Shown here piece after piece: positions 8,536-15,887 of a stretch of DNA of 64,000 bases (its first letter is position 1; every line of letters starts with the position of its first letter). Under the pieces are notes generated by a model that saw nothing but the letters and a program-made list of their open reading frames with translations, was not told where the DNA came from and did not search any database. The stretch covers positions 37,815 through 101,814 of the forward strand of contig NZ_JAPDOG010000001.1 of assembly GCF_026013545.1 (NCBI RefSeq). The letters are read 5' to 3'. Origin of the DNA: Defluviimonas salinarum. GTDB taxonomy: Bacteria > Pseudomonadota > Alphaproteobacteria > Rhodobacterales > Rhodobacteraceae. The position numbers and the translations under genes are program-made.

Positions 8536-9414
8536 TCAGACGCCGCGCTGCATCTCCGCCTCGATCCAGTCGGCGAAGGCACGGGTCGCCGGGGTCTCGG
8601 CATGGCCAGCGGGCGGCAGCAGGTAATAGGCCTCGACGAGCTTCAGTCGGTGCGGCCAGGGCTCGGCGAGCGGTGTCGTGCGGCGGATGCCGTCGATCAT
8701 GAAGCCCTGCGCAAGGGCGAGGCCCTGGCCGGTGATCGCGGCGGTAAGGCTGATGACATAGGTCGAGGCGAGGTGGATCTTGCGCCCCGCCGGCAGGTCG
8801 TGACCCTGGGCCTGCAGCCATGTCTCCCAGTTCGACATGACGCCGGCGCAGTCGAACAGGGGATCGCGCCGCCAGTCCGGGGCGCCGTCCGCGAAGCCGG
8901 GCGCGCAGACCGGGGTGATGGTCTCCTCAAGGATCAGCCGGGCGCTTGCCGACATGTCCTCGCGCCGGCCGAAACGGATCTCGATGTCGCTGTTTCCAGG
9001 CGCGTTCTCGGCCCCCCAGACGGCGGTCTGGATGTTCAGGGTAAGCCAGGGCAGCGCCTCGGCAAGCTGGCCGAGCCGGGGCGCGAGCCACCAGGTGGCG
9101 AAGGTCATGTTGCACAGGATCCGGAGCGTCCGCCCGCGCTCGCCGCCGGTGAAGGCGCGGGTGCCGCGGGCGAGCGTCGCGAAGGCCTCGCGCACCATCG
9201 GCAGGTAGTTCGACCCCGCCTCCGTGAGTGCAAGTGTCCGGCTCTGGCGGTGGAAGAGATCCTGCCCGAGCCAGGATTCGAGGCTGCGGACATGCTGGCT
9301 GATCGCCGATTGCGTCAGGTTCAGTTCCTGCGCGGCGAGGGTGAACGAGAGGTGCCGCGCGGCCGCCTCGAAGGCACGCAGCCAGGTCAACGGGGGCAGG
9401 TTCAGGCCGGACAT
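8536..9414 (-). CDS. LysR-family transcriptional regulator (GcvA-like)
   Basis: 292 residues: N-terminal winged HTH (LTWLRAFEAAARHLSFTLAA, LNLTQSAISQHVRSLE) and C-terminal periplasmic-binding-type effector domain from about residue 90. It resembles the GcvA subgroup. Divergent from the aldolase/oxygenase operon with a 111-base intergenic region that contains a T-N11-A box at 9435-9449, so it most likely regulates that operon and itself. Effector unknown; a metabolite of the imported substrate is the obvious guess. Confidence 0.92.
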   Translation of the reverse strand: MSGLNLPPLTWLRAFEAAARHLSFTLAAQELNLTQSAISQHVRSLESWLGQDLFHRQSRTLALTEAGSNYLPMVREAFATLARGTRAFTGGERGRTLRILCNMTFATWWLAPRLGQLAEALPWLTLNIQTAVWGAENAPGNSDIEIRFGRREDMSASARLILEETITPVCAPGFADGAPDWRRDPLFDCAGVMSNWETWLQAQGHDLPAGRKIHLASTYVISLTAAITGQGLALAQGFMIDGIRRTTPLAEPWPHRLKLVEAYYLLPPAGHAETPATRAFADWIEAEMQRGV

Positions 9415-9434
9415 CGGGGGCGCGCAATCCGTGC

Positions 9435-9449
9435 ATTAACTTTTCTAAT
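9435..9449. promoter_or_regulatory. candidate LysR-type operator (ATTA-N7-TAAT)
   Basis: The 15 bases ATTAACTTTTCTAAT form an interrupted dyad fitting the T-N11-A LysR-box rule, 21 bases upstream of the lysR start and 77 bases upstream of the aldolase start. The position in a divergent lysR/target intergenic region is what makes the call; no footprint is implied. Confidence 0.5.
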
Positions 9450-9525
9450 GGCATAGCCTCGAATTCATCGCTGGTAAACGGATCCGATTGGCCTAGGACT
9501 TGCACATCAGCCGTGGGAGGACGGA

Positions 9526-10287
9526 ATGAACGAGATGACGGGAACCGCGCGGGCGAATATCGCGCACTGGCAGGAACGCTGCGACATGGCGGCGGCCTTC
9601 CGCTGGACCTATCGCATGAACCTGCACGAGGCGGTGGCGAACCACTTCAGCCTCGCCGTCAACGAGGACGGCACGCAGTTCCTGATGAACCCGAACCAGA
9701 TGCATTTCAGCCGGATCCGCGCCTCGGATCTCTTGCTTCTGGATGCCAACGACCCGAAGACGCTGGACCGGCCCGACGCGCCCGATCCGACCGCCTGGGG
9801 GCTGCATGGCGGGATTCACCGGCTGGTCCCGCATGCGCGCTGTGTCATGCATGTCCATTCGATCCACGCGACCGTGCTCGCCTGCCTTGCCGACAGCACG
9901 CTGCCGCCGATCGACCAGAACACCGCGATGTTCTACGAGCGCCACGTCATCGACGGGGATTTCGGCGGCCTCGCGCTCGGGGACGAGGGTGAACGCTGCG
10001 CCGGGCTGCTCAAGGATCCGAAGACCACCGTGATGATCATGGGCAACCACGGCGTCCTGGTGATCGGTGCCACGCCGGCCGAGGCCTTCAACCGGCTCTA
10101 CTATTTCGAACGCGCGGCCGAGACCTATATCCGCGCGCTGCAGACCGGCCGGCCGCTTAGGGTGCTGAGCCACGAGATCGCCTCGACGACCGCGGCCCAG
10201 CTCGACGATTATCCGGGCTACGCGACCCAGCACCTCGCCGAGCTCCGGCGCATCCTCGATACCGAAGGCGACGACTACGCGAGCTGA
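9526..10287 (+). CDS. class II aldolase/adducin family protein
   Basis: 253 residues. The family are Zn-dependent aldolases, epimerases or decarboxylases of sugar phosphates and hydroxy acids. The metal-site histidines are visible in CVMHVHSIHAT (HxH pair) with a third in GNHGVLVIG. The usual catalytic Glu position of fuculose aldolase is not obvious, so the reaction cannot be assigned. Strong ribosome site (GGGAGGAC). First gene of an operon with the MocD-like oxygenase 10 bases downstream and the Rieske ferredoxin, opposite the LysR gene. Confidence 0.85.
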   Translation: MNEMTGTARANIAHWQERCDMAAAFRWTYRMNLHEAVANHFSLAVNEDGTQFLMNPNQMHFSRIRASDLLLLDANDPKTLDRPDAPDPTAWGLHGGIHRLVPHARCVMHVHSIHATVLACLADSTLPPIDQNTAMFYERHVIDGDFGGLALGDEGERCAGLLKDPKTTVMIMGNHGVLVIGATPAEAFNRLYYFERAAETYIRALQTGRPLRVLSHEIASTTAAQLDDYPGYATQHLAELRRILDTEGDDYAS

Positions 10288-10297
10288 GGAGCGCGCC

Positions 10298-11326
10298 ATG
10301 CCGGATTACGTGCCGACCAACGCCGCCTCGTCCGGCGTGACGCTCGACAAGAAGCTATTGAAGCAGATCGCGGCGCGGAGCGACCGGCCGGGGCTCGTCT
10401 ACCTCGCCCGGTGGGCGGCCGCGCTGATCGCCACCGGCGCGCTGGTCTGGGTGACGCTCGGCACTTCATGGCTCTGGCCGGCGATGTTCGCCTACGGCAC
10501 GGTCCTGACCGTGCCGGCCTATGCGTTCAGCCACGAGACGGCGCATGGCACCGCCTTCCGCAGCCGCTGGCTCAACGAGGCGGTGCTGTGGCTCACCTCG
10601 CTGATCTACATGGAGGAGCCTCTCCACCGCCGCTACACCCATACCAACCACCACACCTTCACGTGGCATGTCGGCATGGACAGCCAGATGCCCTTCGACA
10701 CGCCGATGGGGTTTTCGGGCTGGCTGGCCGAGGTGACCGGGTTCGGGCTCCTGCGGTTCCACATGGCGGTGATGGTGCGGCTCGCCTTCGGACGCTACTC
10801 CGACGTGATGCGCGACGTGACGCCGGCGGGCGAGTTCCCGAAGATGACGCGGAACGCGCGGATATTTCTCTTGATCTACGCCGCCATCGCCGTCCTGATC
10901 GCGGCGGGCCAGCTCTGGCCCCTGTGGTTCCTCGTCCTGCCGCGCATGCTCGGCGCGCCGGTGATGCTGCTCTTCACGCTCACCCAGCATGTCGAGCTGC
11001 AGGAAAACTCGCCCTCGATCCTCGACAGCACGCGGTCGTTCCGCACCTCCTGGCTCGGCCGGTTCCTCTACATGAACATGAACAACCATGTGGAGCACCA
11101 CCTTTATCCTCAAGTGCCGTTCCATGCGCTGCCGACACTCGCCAAGGCGATCGAGACGCAGGTGCCCGAACCCGATCCGGGCTTCTGGCGCACCAATGCC
11201 GAGGTGTTCGGGGTCGTGCTGCGGCGGTCGCTGGGGCTCTCGACCAGGGCGCCGTCGATCCGGCAGGCGCCGCACATGATCACCGAGGGCGGTCGCGTCG
11301 AGCGGATCGCGCAGCGGACGATGTGA
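10298..11326 (+). CDS. membrane diiron fatty-acid-desaturase-family oxygenase (MocD-like)
   Basis: 342 residues with hydrophobic segments around 38-75, 190-225 and shorter stretches. All three histidine clusters of the membrane desaturase/hydroxylase superfamily are present: HETAHG at 79-84, HRRYTHTNHH at 110-119 and HVEHH at 264-268. The closest known context is MocD of rhizopine catabolism, where a desaturase-like oxygenase with the MocE ferredoxin and MocF reductase removes an O-methyl group. Pairing with a MocE-like ferredoxin 10 bases downstream supports demethylase or hydroxylase chemistry over lipid desaturation. A simple fatty-acid desaturase remains possible. No reductase gene is adjacent. 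Confidence 0.82.
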   Translation: MPDYVPTNAASSGVTLDKKLLKQIAARSDRPGLVYLARWAAALIATGALVWVTLGTSWLWPAMFAYGTVLTVPAYAFSHETAHGTAFRSRWLNEAVLWLTSLIYMEEPLHRRYTHTNHHTFTWHVGMDSQMPFDTPMGFSGWLAEVTGFGLLRFHMAVMVRLAFGRYSDVMRDVTPAGEFPKMTRNARIFLLIYAAIAVLIAAGQLWPLWFLVLPRMLGAPVMLLFTLTQHVELQENSPSILDSTRSFRTSWLGRFLYMNMNNHVEHHLYPQVPFHALPTLAKAIETQVPEPDPGFWRTNAEVFGVVLRRSLGLSTRAPSIRQAPHMITEGGRVERIAQRTM

Positions 11327-11336
11327 GGCGAGCGTC

Positions 11337-11648
11337 ATGACCCAATGGATTCGCGCCTGCGCGGCGGACGAGATCGACGAAGAGGACCTGATCCGCTGGG
11401 ATCACGGCGGCCACAGCTACGCGATCTATAACACCGAGAAGGGCTTCTTCGCCACAGACGGCATCTGCACGCACGAGCATCAGAGCCTCGATGAGGGGCT
11501 GGTGATCGGCTGCGTCATCGAATGCCCGCTGCATGGCGGACGCTTCGACATCCCCTCCGGCAAGGCCCTGTCGGCCCCGGTCTGCACCGATCTCGCGACC
11601 CATCCGGTGCGGATCGAGAACGGCGAGGTCTTTATCGCCGTCGGCTAG
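11337..11648 (+). CDS. Rieske-type [2Fe-2S] ferredoxin (MocE-like)
   Basis: 103 residues, one Rieske domain. Cluster ligands are Cys44 and His46 (ICTHEH) and Cys63 and His66 (ECPLHG). Small soluble Rieske ferredoxins of this size donate electrons to oxygenases; the gene directly follows the diiron oxygenase, so that is the likely partner. Its TAG stop shares the tetranucleotide CTAG with the stop of the convergent ABC ATPase gene, leaving no room for a terminator. Confidence 0.9.
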   Translation: MTQWIRACAADEIDEEDLIRWDHGGHSYAIYNTEKGFFATDGICTHEHQSLDEGLVIGCVIECPLHGGRFDIPSGKALSAPVCTDLATHPVRIENGEVFIAVG

Positions 11649-12646
11649 GCCGCCGCGCTCTCCAGAAGCTCGCGCCAGCGGTGGCAGGCGACCTCGTGCC
11701 CGTCGCCGGGATGCTCCAGCATCGGCTCGTCCTTCTTGCAGCGGTCTACCGCATGGGGGCAGCGCGTGTGGAACTTACAGCCCGAGGGCTGGTTGGTGGG
11801 CGAGGGGATCTCGCCGATCAGCTTTTGGGCGCGGCCCCGGTCGTCGGGATCGAGCGACGGGATCGCCGAGAAGAGCGCCTTCGTGTAAGGATGGCGTGGC
11901 GCCTTGAAAAGCTCGCGGGTCGGCGCGGATTCGACGAGCCGTCCGAGATACATCACCGCGACATGGTCACAGGTATGGGCGACGACCGAGAGATCGTGGC
12001 TGATGAACAGGAACGTAATCTTAAGATCGCGCTGCAACTCTTTCAGAAGATTGAGAACATCGGCTTGGATCGACACGTCGAGGGCAGCGACGCTTTCGTC
12101 GGCAACCACGAATTTTGGTCCCGAGACGAGCGCCCGGGCGATTGAGATGCGCTGGCGCTGGCCACCCGAGAAGGCATGCGGGAAGCGCCGGAGATGCTCG
12201 AGGTTCAGCCGGCACTTGGCCGCGATCTGGCGTACCCTCGCGTCGGTCTCCTCGCGGGTCTTGGTGAGCCCCATGACCTCCAGCGGTTCCGCGATGATGT
12301 CTCGGACCGTCATGCGTGGCGAGAGCGCGGCGTAGGGGTCCTGGAAGATCAGCTGCGCGCGCTTGCGGTAATCCTTCAACTCCGGCCCGGCGAGTGTCGT
12401 GAGGTCGTAGTCGACCTCGCCGTCGGCGTAGCTCGCGGACCCGCCGGTGATCGGCACCGCCTTCAGGAGCGCCCGGCCCAACGTCGTCTTTCCCGAACCA
12501 CTTTCGCCCACGAGGCCGAAAAACGAGCCCTTCTCGATGTCGAGATCGACATGGTCCACCGCCTTCAGGACCTGTTTGCCGAAGAAGCCCGATCCGATCT
12601 TGAAGCCGACCGAGAAGTCGCGGGCCTTGATCAGGGTCTCGCTCAT
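11645..12646 (-). CDS. peptide/opine-type ABC transporter ATPase (DppF/OppF-like)
   Basis: 333 residues. Walker A GESGSGKTT, Q-loop LIFQDPYAALSPRM, signature FSGGQRQR, Walker B FVVADESVAALD, and the Opp/Dpp C-terminal extension with the cysteine-rich GCKFHTRCPHAVDRC segment that in this family binds a [4Fe-4S] cluster. Energises import together with the next ATPase. The start overlaps the stop of that gene (ATGA). Last gene of the importer operon, tail-to-tail with the Rieske ferredoxin gene. Confidence 0.95.
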   Translation of the reverse strand: MSETLIKARDFSVGFKIGSGFFGKQVLKAVDHVDLDIEKGSFFGLVGESGSGKTTLGRALLKAVPITGGSASYADGEVDYDLTTLAGPELKDYRKRAQLIFQDPYAALSPRMTVRDIIAEPLEVMGLTKTREETDARVRQIAAKCRLNLEHLRRFPHAFSGGQRQRISIARALVSGPKFVVADESVAALDVSIQADVLNLLKELQRDLKITFLFISHDLSVVAHTCDHVAVMYLGRLVESAPTRELFKAPRHPYTKALFSAIPSLDPDDRGRAQKLIGEIPSPTNQPSGCKFHTRCPHAVDRCKKDEPMLEHPGDGHEVACHRWRELLESAAA

Positions 12647-13638
12647 GCCGGGACCTCCGCATGGATGTGGCAGGCGACCCGGTGCGAGGCGTCGACGCGG
12701 CTGTCATGGGGCAGGGCGGTCTTGCAGACATCGCCGACGATCTTCGGGCAGCGTGTGTGAAAGACGCATCCCGTCGGCCGCTCCAGCGGCGAGGGGATAT
12801 CCCCCGCGACCGGCGTCAGCGGCGCGTCGAGATCGTCGAGCTTCGGCAACGCGGCCAGCAGGCCTTGGGTATAGGGGTGCTTGGGGTTGCGGATCACCTC
12901 GCGCACCGGGCCTTCCTCGACGATCCGGCCGAGATACTTGACCGCGACCTTGTCGGCGGTCTGGGCAATGACGCCGAGGTCGTGGGTGATGAAGATGATG
13001 CCCATGTGGAACTCGTTCACGAGGTCTTTCATCAGGTCGATCACCTGCGCCTGGATCGTCACGTCCAAGGCGGTCGTCGGCTCGTCCGCGATCAGAAGCT
13101 TCGGCTTGGTCGACAAGGCCATCGCGATCATCGCCCGCTGGCGCATGCCGCCCGACAGTTCGAACGCGTACTGCCCGAAGCGGCGGGACGGGTCGGAGAT
13201 GCCGACGCGGTCGAGCATCTCGACCGATATCTCCTTCGCCTTGGCCTTCGACATGTCCGCATGGAGCCGGAGCTGCTCGACCATCTGGTCGCCGATGGTG
13301 ATGGCGGGCGCGAAACTCGCCATCGGTTCCTGGAAGATCTTCGAGATCGCGCCGCCCCGCACGATCTTCAGATCCCGCGCGGTCTTCAGCTTCAGGACCT
13401 CGACCGGGCCGGCCTCGGTGTGCAGCGTGATCCGGCTTTCGGGGCCGTAAACGGCGTTCCTTGCGTTCAGATTCATCAGCGCCTTGGCCGTCACCGACTT
13501 GCCCGATCCGCTTTCGCCGACGAGCCCCATCACCTGTCCCTTGTCGATGGAAAAGCTCACATCGTCGACCGCCGTCACCAGGCCCTCATCGGTCCGGAAC
13601 TGGATGGTCAGGTTCTTGACTTCGATCAGTGCCGTCAT
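12643..13638 (-). CDS. peptide/opine-type ABC transporter ATPase (DppD/OppD-like)
   Basis: 331 residues. Walker A GESGSGKSVT, Q-loop IFQEPMASFAPA, signature LSGGMRQR, Walker B LLIADEPTTALD, C-terminal oligopeptide extension with GCVFHTRCPK and a further Cys. The pair of non-identical ATPases is typical of Opp/Dpp/Nik importers. Overlaps both neighbours by 4 bases, so the ATPases and permease are tightly coupled. Confidence 0.95.
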   Translation of the reverse strand: MTALIEVKNLTIQFRTDEGLVTAVDDVSFSIDKGQVMGLVGESGSGKSVTAKALMNLNARNAVYGPESRITLHTEAGPVEVLKLKTARDLKIVRGGAISKIFQEPMASFAPAITIGDQMVEQLRLHADMSKAKAKEISVEMLDRVGISDPSRRFGQYAFELSGGMRQRAMIAMALSTKPKLLIADEPTTALDVTIQAQVIDLMKDLVNEFHMGIIFITHDLGVIAQTADKVAVKYLGRIVEEGPVREVIRNPKHPYTQGLLAALPKLDDLDAPLTPVAGDIPSPLERPTGCVFHTRCPKIVGDVCKTALPHDSRVDASHRVACHIHAEVPA

Positions 13639-14783
13639 TTCTTGGTATCCGAATAGGGGTCAGCCGCGTCGCGCAACCCGTCGCCGACGAAGACGAAGGC
13701 GAGAACCAGCGCCACGAAGAAGATGACGGGGATGAAATACCACTGGTAGTTCAGGAGCACGTCGGCCTTGGAGACGTTCTGCATCAGCGCGCCGAGCGAG
13801 TTCACCGGGTCCTTGAGCCCGAGCCCGATGAACGAGAGCGCGGTCTCGGACCGGACCATGTAGGGAAACGAGATCATCAGGTCGACGATGATGTAGCTTG
13901 TGAACGAGGGCAGCAGGTGGCGGCGGATGATATGGCCCGGCGGGGCGCCGCACAGTTCGGCCGCCAGCACATATTCCTGCGTCCGCTCGGTCAAAAGATG
14001 CGTTCGTATCCGTCGCGCCAGCGTCGGCCATCCGATGAGGCCGAGGATGATTGAGATGAAGAAGAACCGCGTCTCGGATGACCAGTGGTCAGGCATGAAG
14101 GCCGCGAGCGCCATGAAGAGGGGGATCGACGGCACCGTCCGGATCGCGTCGGTGATCATCTGCAGGACCGAGTCGATCCAGCCGCCGAAATAGCCGGCCA
14201 CCCCTCCAATCACCAGAGCGAGCACGAAGGAGATGAGGACGCCGAGGGTCCCCACCGCGAGCGAGGTCCAGATCGCGTGCAGGGTTCGCCCGAAGATGTC
14301 CTTGCCGCTCGCATCGGTGCCGAAGAGGTGGATCTTGCCGCCCTCGTCGAGACCGAAGAGATGGATGTTCGAGGGGATGACGCCGAGGAGCTTGTAGTCC
14401 CATCCGCGAACGAAGAACCGCATGTAGAGCCGGTGGTCGCGGTTTTCCGTCACCACCCAGCGAAAGTTCGTCTTGATCGAGCGTTCTCGCTCGGTCGCGT
14501 AGACGAAGGGGCGGGCGGAAAAGCCGTTCTCGTCCCAGAATTTCGGGAACTGCGGTGCGCCGTTCTCGTAGTTCTCGTCCCGGCCCGCGATGGTCGGGTC
14601 GTAGGGCGAGAGGAACGGCGCGAAGAGCCCCATCAGGATCATGATCACAAGCGCCCAGGCGGCGATCATCGCGGTGCGGTTGCCCCTGAGGCGCGCCCAG
14701 ATGAGCTGCCCCTGCGAGGCGGTGAAATAGGCCTCCTTGGCCTTCTGGTCGATTCCGGCGGCGGTTTTCCTGCGTCCGAACAT
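13635..14783 (-). CDS. peptide/opine-type ABC transporter permease (OppC/DppC-like)
   Basis: 382 residues, longer than the usual about 300 because a periplasmic insertion of about 100 residues follows the first helix (from SPYDPTIAGRDENYENG to about KLLGVIPSNIHLFG). The N-terminal OppC_N segment, five further helices and the EAA loop (AAELCGAPPGHIIRRHLLP) are present. Long DppC-like permeases of this shape occur with large substrate-binding proteins, as here. Four bases separate it from the upstream permease. Confidence 0.93.
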   Translation of the reverse strand: MFGRRKTAAGIDQKAKEAYFTASQGQLIWARLRGNRTAMIAAWALVIMILMGLFAPFLSPYDPTIAGRDENYENGAPQFPKFWDENGFSARPFVYATERERSIKTNFRWVVTENRDHRLYMRFFVRGWDYKLLGVIPSNIHLFGLDEGGKIHLFGTDASGKDIFGRTLHAIWTSLAVGTLGVLISFVLALVIGGVAGYFGGWIDSVLQMITDAIRTVPSIPLFMALAAFMPDHWSSETRFFFISIILGLIGWPTLARRIRTHLLTERTQEYVLAAELCGAPPGHIIRRHLLPSFTSYIIVDLMISFPYMVRSETALSFIGLGLKDPVNSLGALMQNVSKADVLLNYQWYFIPVIFFVALVLAFVFVGDGLRDAADPYSDTKK

Positions 14784-14787
14784 GCGC

Positions 14788-15795
14788 TTACCCCATCATG
14801 CCGCGGCGGACGCGCGGGTCGATCAGGGCGAGCAGGATGTCGGTGACGAAGTTCAGCGCCACGATGCTCGCCGTGAGAAGGAAGATGATCGCGCCGGCCA
14901 ACTGTTGGTCGTTGGAGCGCGCGAGGCTTTCAAAGAGAAGGGCGCCGGATTCGGTCAGCGTCAGGATCAGCGCCACGATCGGCAGTTCGTTGAAGATCCG
15001 GTTGAGGTCGAAACCGAGCGAGTTGATCACCGGCCCGAGCGAATGCTTGGCCGGGTAGCGCCAGAGGAGCTTCGCGCCCGAGACGCCGCGCGCCGAGGCG
15101 GCGGTAACATAGAGCTTACCGATCTCGTCGAGCATCAGCGCCCGAACGGTCTGCAGCGCGAAAGCAGTGGCCGACCAGCCGAGGATGAAGACCGGCAGCC
15201 AGGCGCGCGAGAGGAAGTCGCCGAACTTCGCCCAGCTCCAGGCCGCGTCGCGGTATGCCTTGGAGAAGAGCCCGGTCAGGCTGTCGCCGAAGAGGACCGT
15301 CGAGATCAGCATGATGATGAGCGCCAGAAGGAAGTTCGGCAGCGCGAGGCCGAGATAGCTCACGAACCTCAAAGAGTTGTTGGTGACGGGATTCGTCGAG
15401 CTTGCGGATATGATGCCGATGGGCACCGCGATCGCATAGGACAGGATCAGCGCCGCCATGCAGATGCCGAGCGAGATCCAGAACTTGTCCGCCAGAAGCT
15501 GGTTGATGTTGAGCCTGAGGATGCAGCTGTCGCCGAACTCGCCGTGGACGAAGACGTTGTAGACCCATTTCCCCCAGCGCTCCGGGAACGGCCGGTCGAG
15601 GCCGAGGCGTTTCTCCTCCGCCTCGATGTCGGCGATGGTGATCTGCGAGCCTTGGGTGTTCTTGAAGGCGAGGTAACGCTCCGCGCAGGTGCCGGGTACA
15701 AGTTCCATCAGCGTGAAGACGATCAGCGAGACGGTCAGAAGCGTGATCAGCGCCAGAAAGGCGCGGGTCAGCGCGAATTGGGCGAATTGGGCCAT
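14788..15795 (-). CDS. peptide/opine-type ABC transporter permease (OppB/DppB-like)
   Basis: 335 residues, about six membrane helices. The N-terminal TM1 (LALITLLTVSLIVFTLMELVPG) is followed by a periplasmic segment (to about residue 110) and the BPD_transp_1 core with its EAA loop (VTAASARGVSGAKLLWRYPAKH). Forms the translocation pore with the OppC-like subunit. Lies 92 bases after the binding protein gene. Confidence 0.93.
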   Translation of the reverse strand: MAQFAQFALTRAFLALITLLTVSLIVFTLMELVPGTCAERYLAFKNTQGSQITIADIEAEEKRLGLDRPFPERWGKWVYNVFVHGEFGDSCILRLNINQLLADKFWISLGICMAALILSYAIAVPIGIISASSTNPVTNNSLRFVSYLGLALPNFLLALIIMLISTVLFGDSLTGLFSKAYRDAAWSWAKFGDFLSRAWLPVFILGWSATAFALQTVRALMLDEIGKLYVTAASARGVSGAKLLWRYPAKHSLGPVINSLGFDLNRIFNELPIVALILTLTESGALLFESLARSNDQQLAGAIIFLLTASIVALNFVTDILLALIDPRVRRGMMG

Positions 15796-15887
15796 GTGGA
15801 TGCGCGTCCTGTCAGTCCGAGAGCGGGCCTCTGCGGCCGGGGCGGACAGTCAGGTCCGCCCCGGCCGGGTTTCAGGTAGTCCCGACA

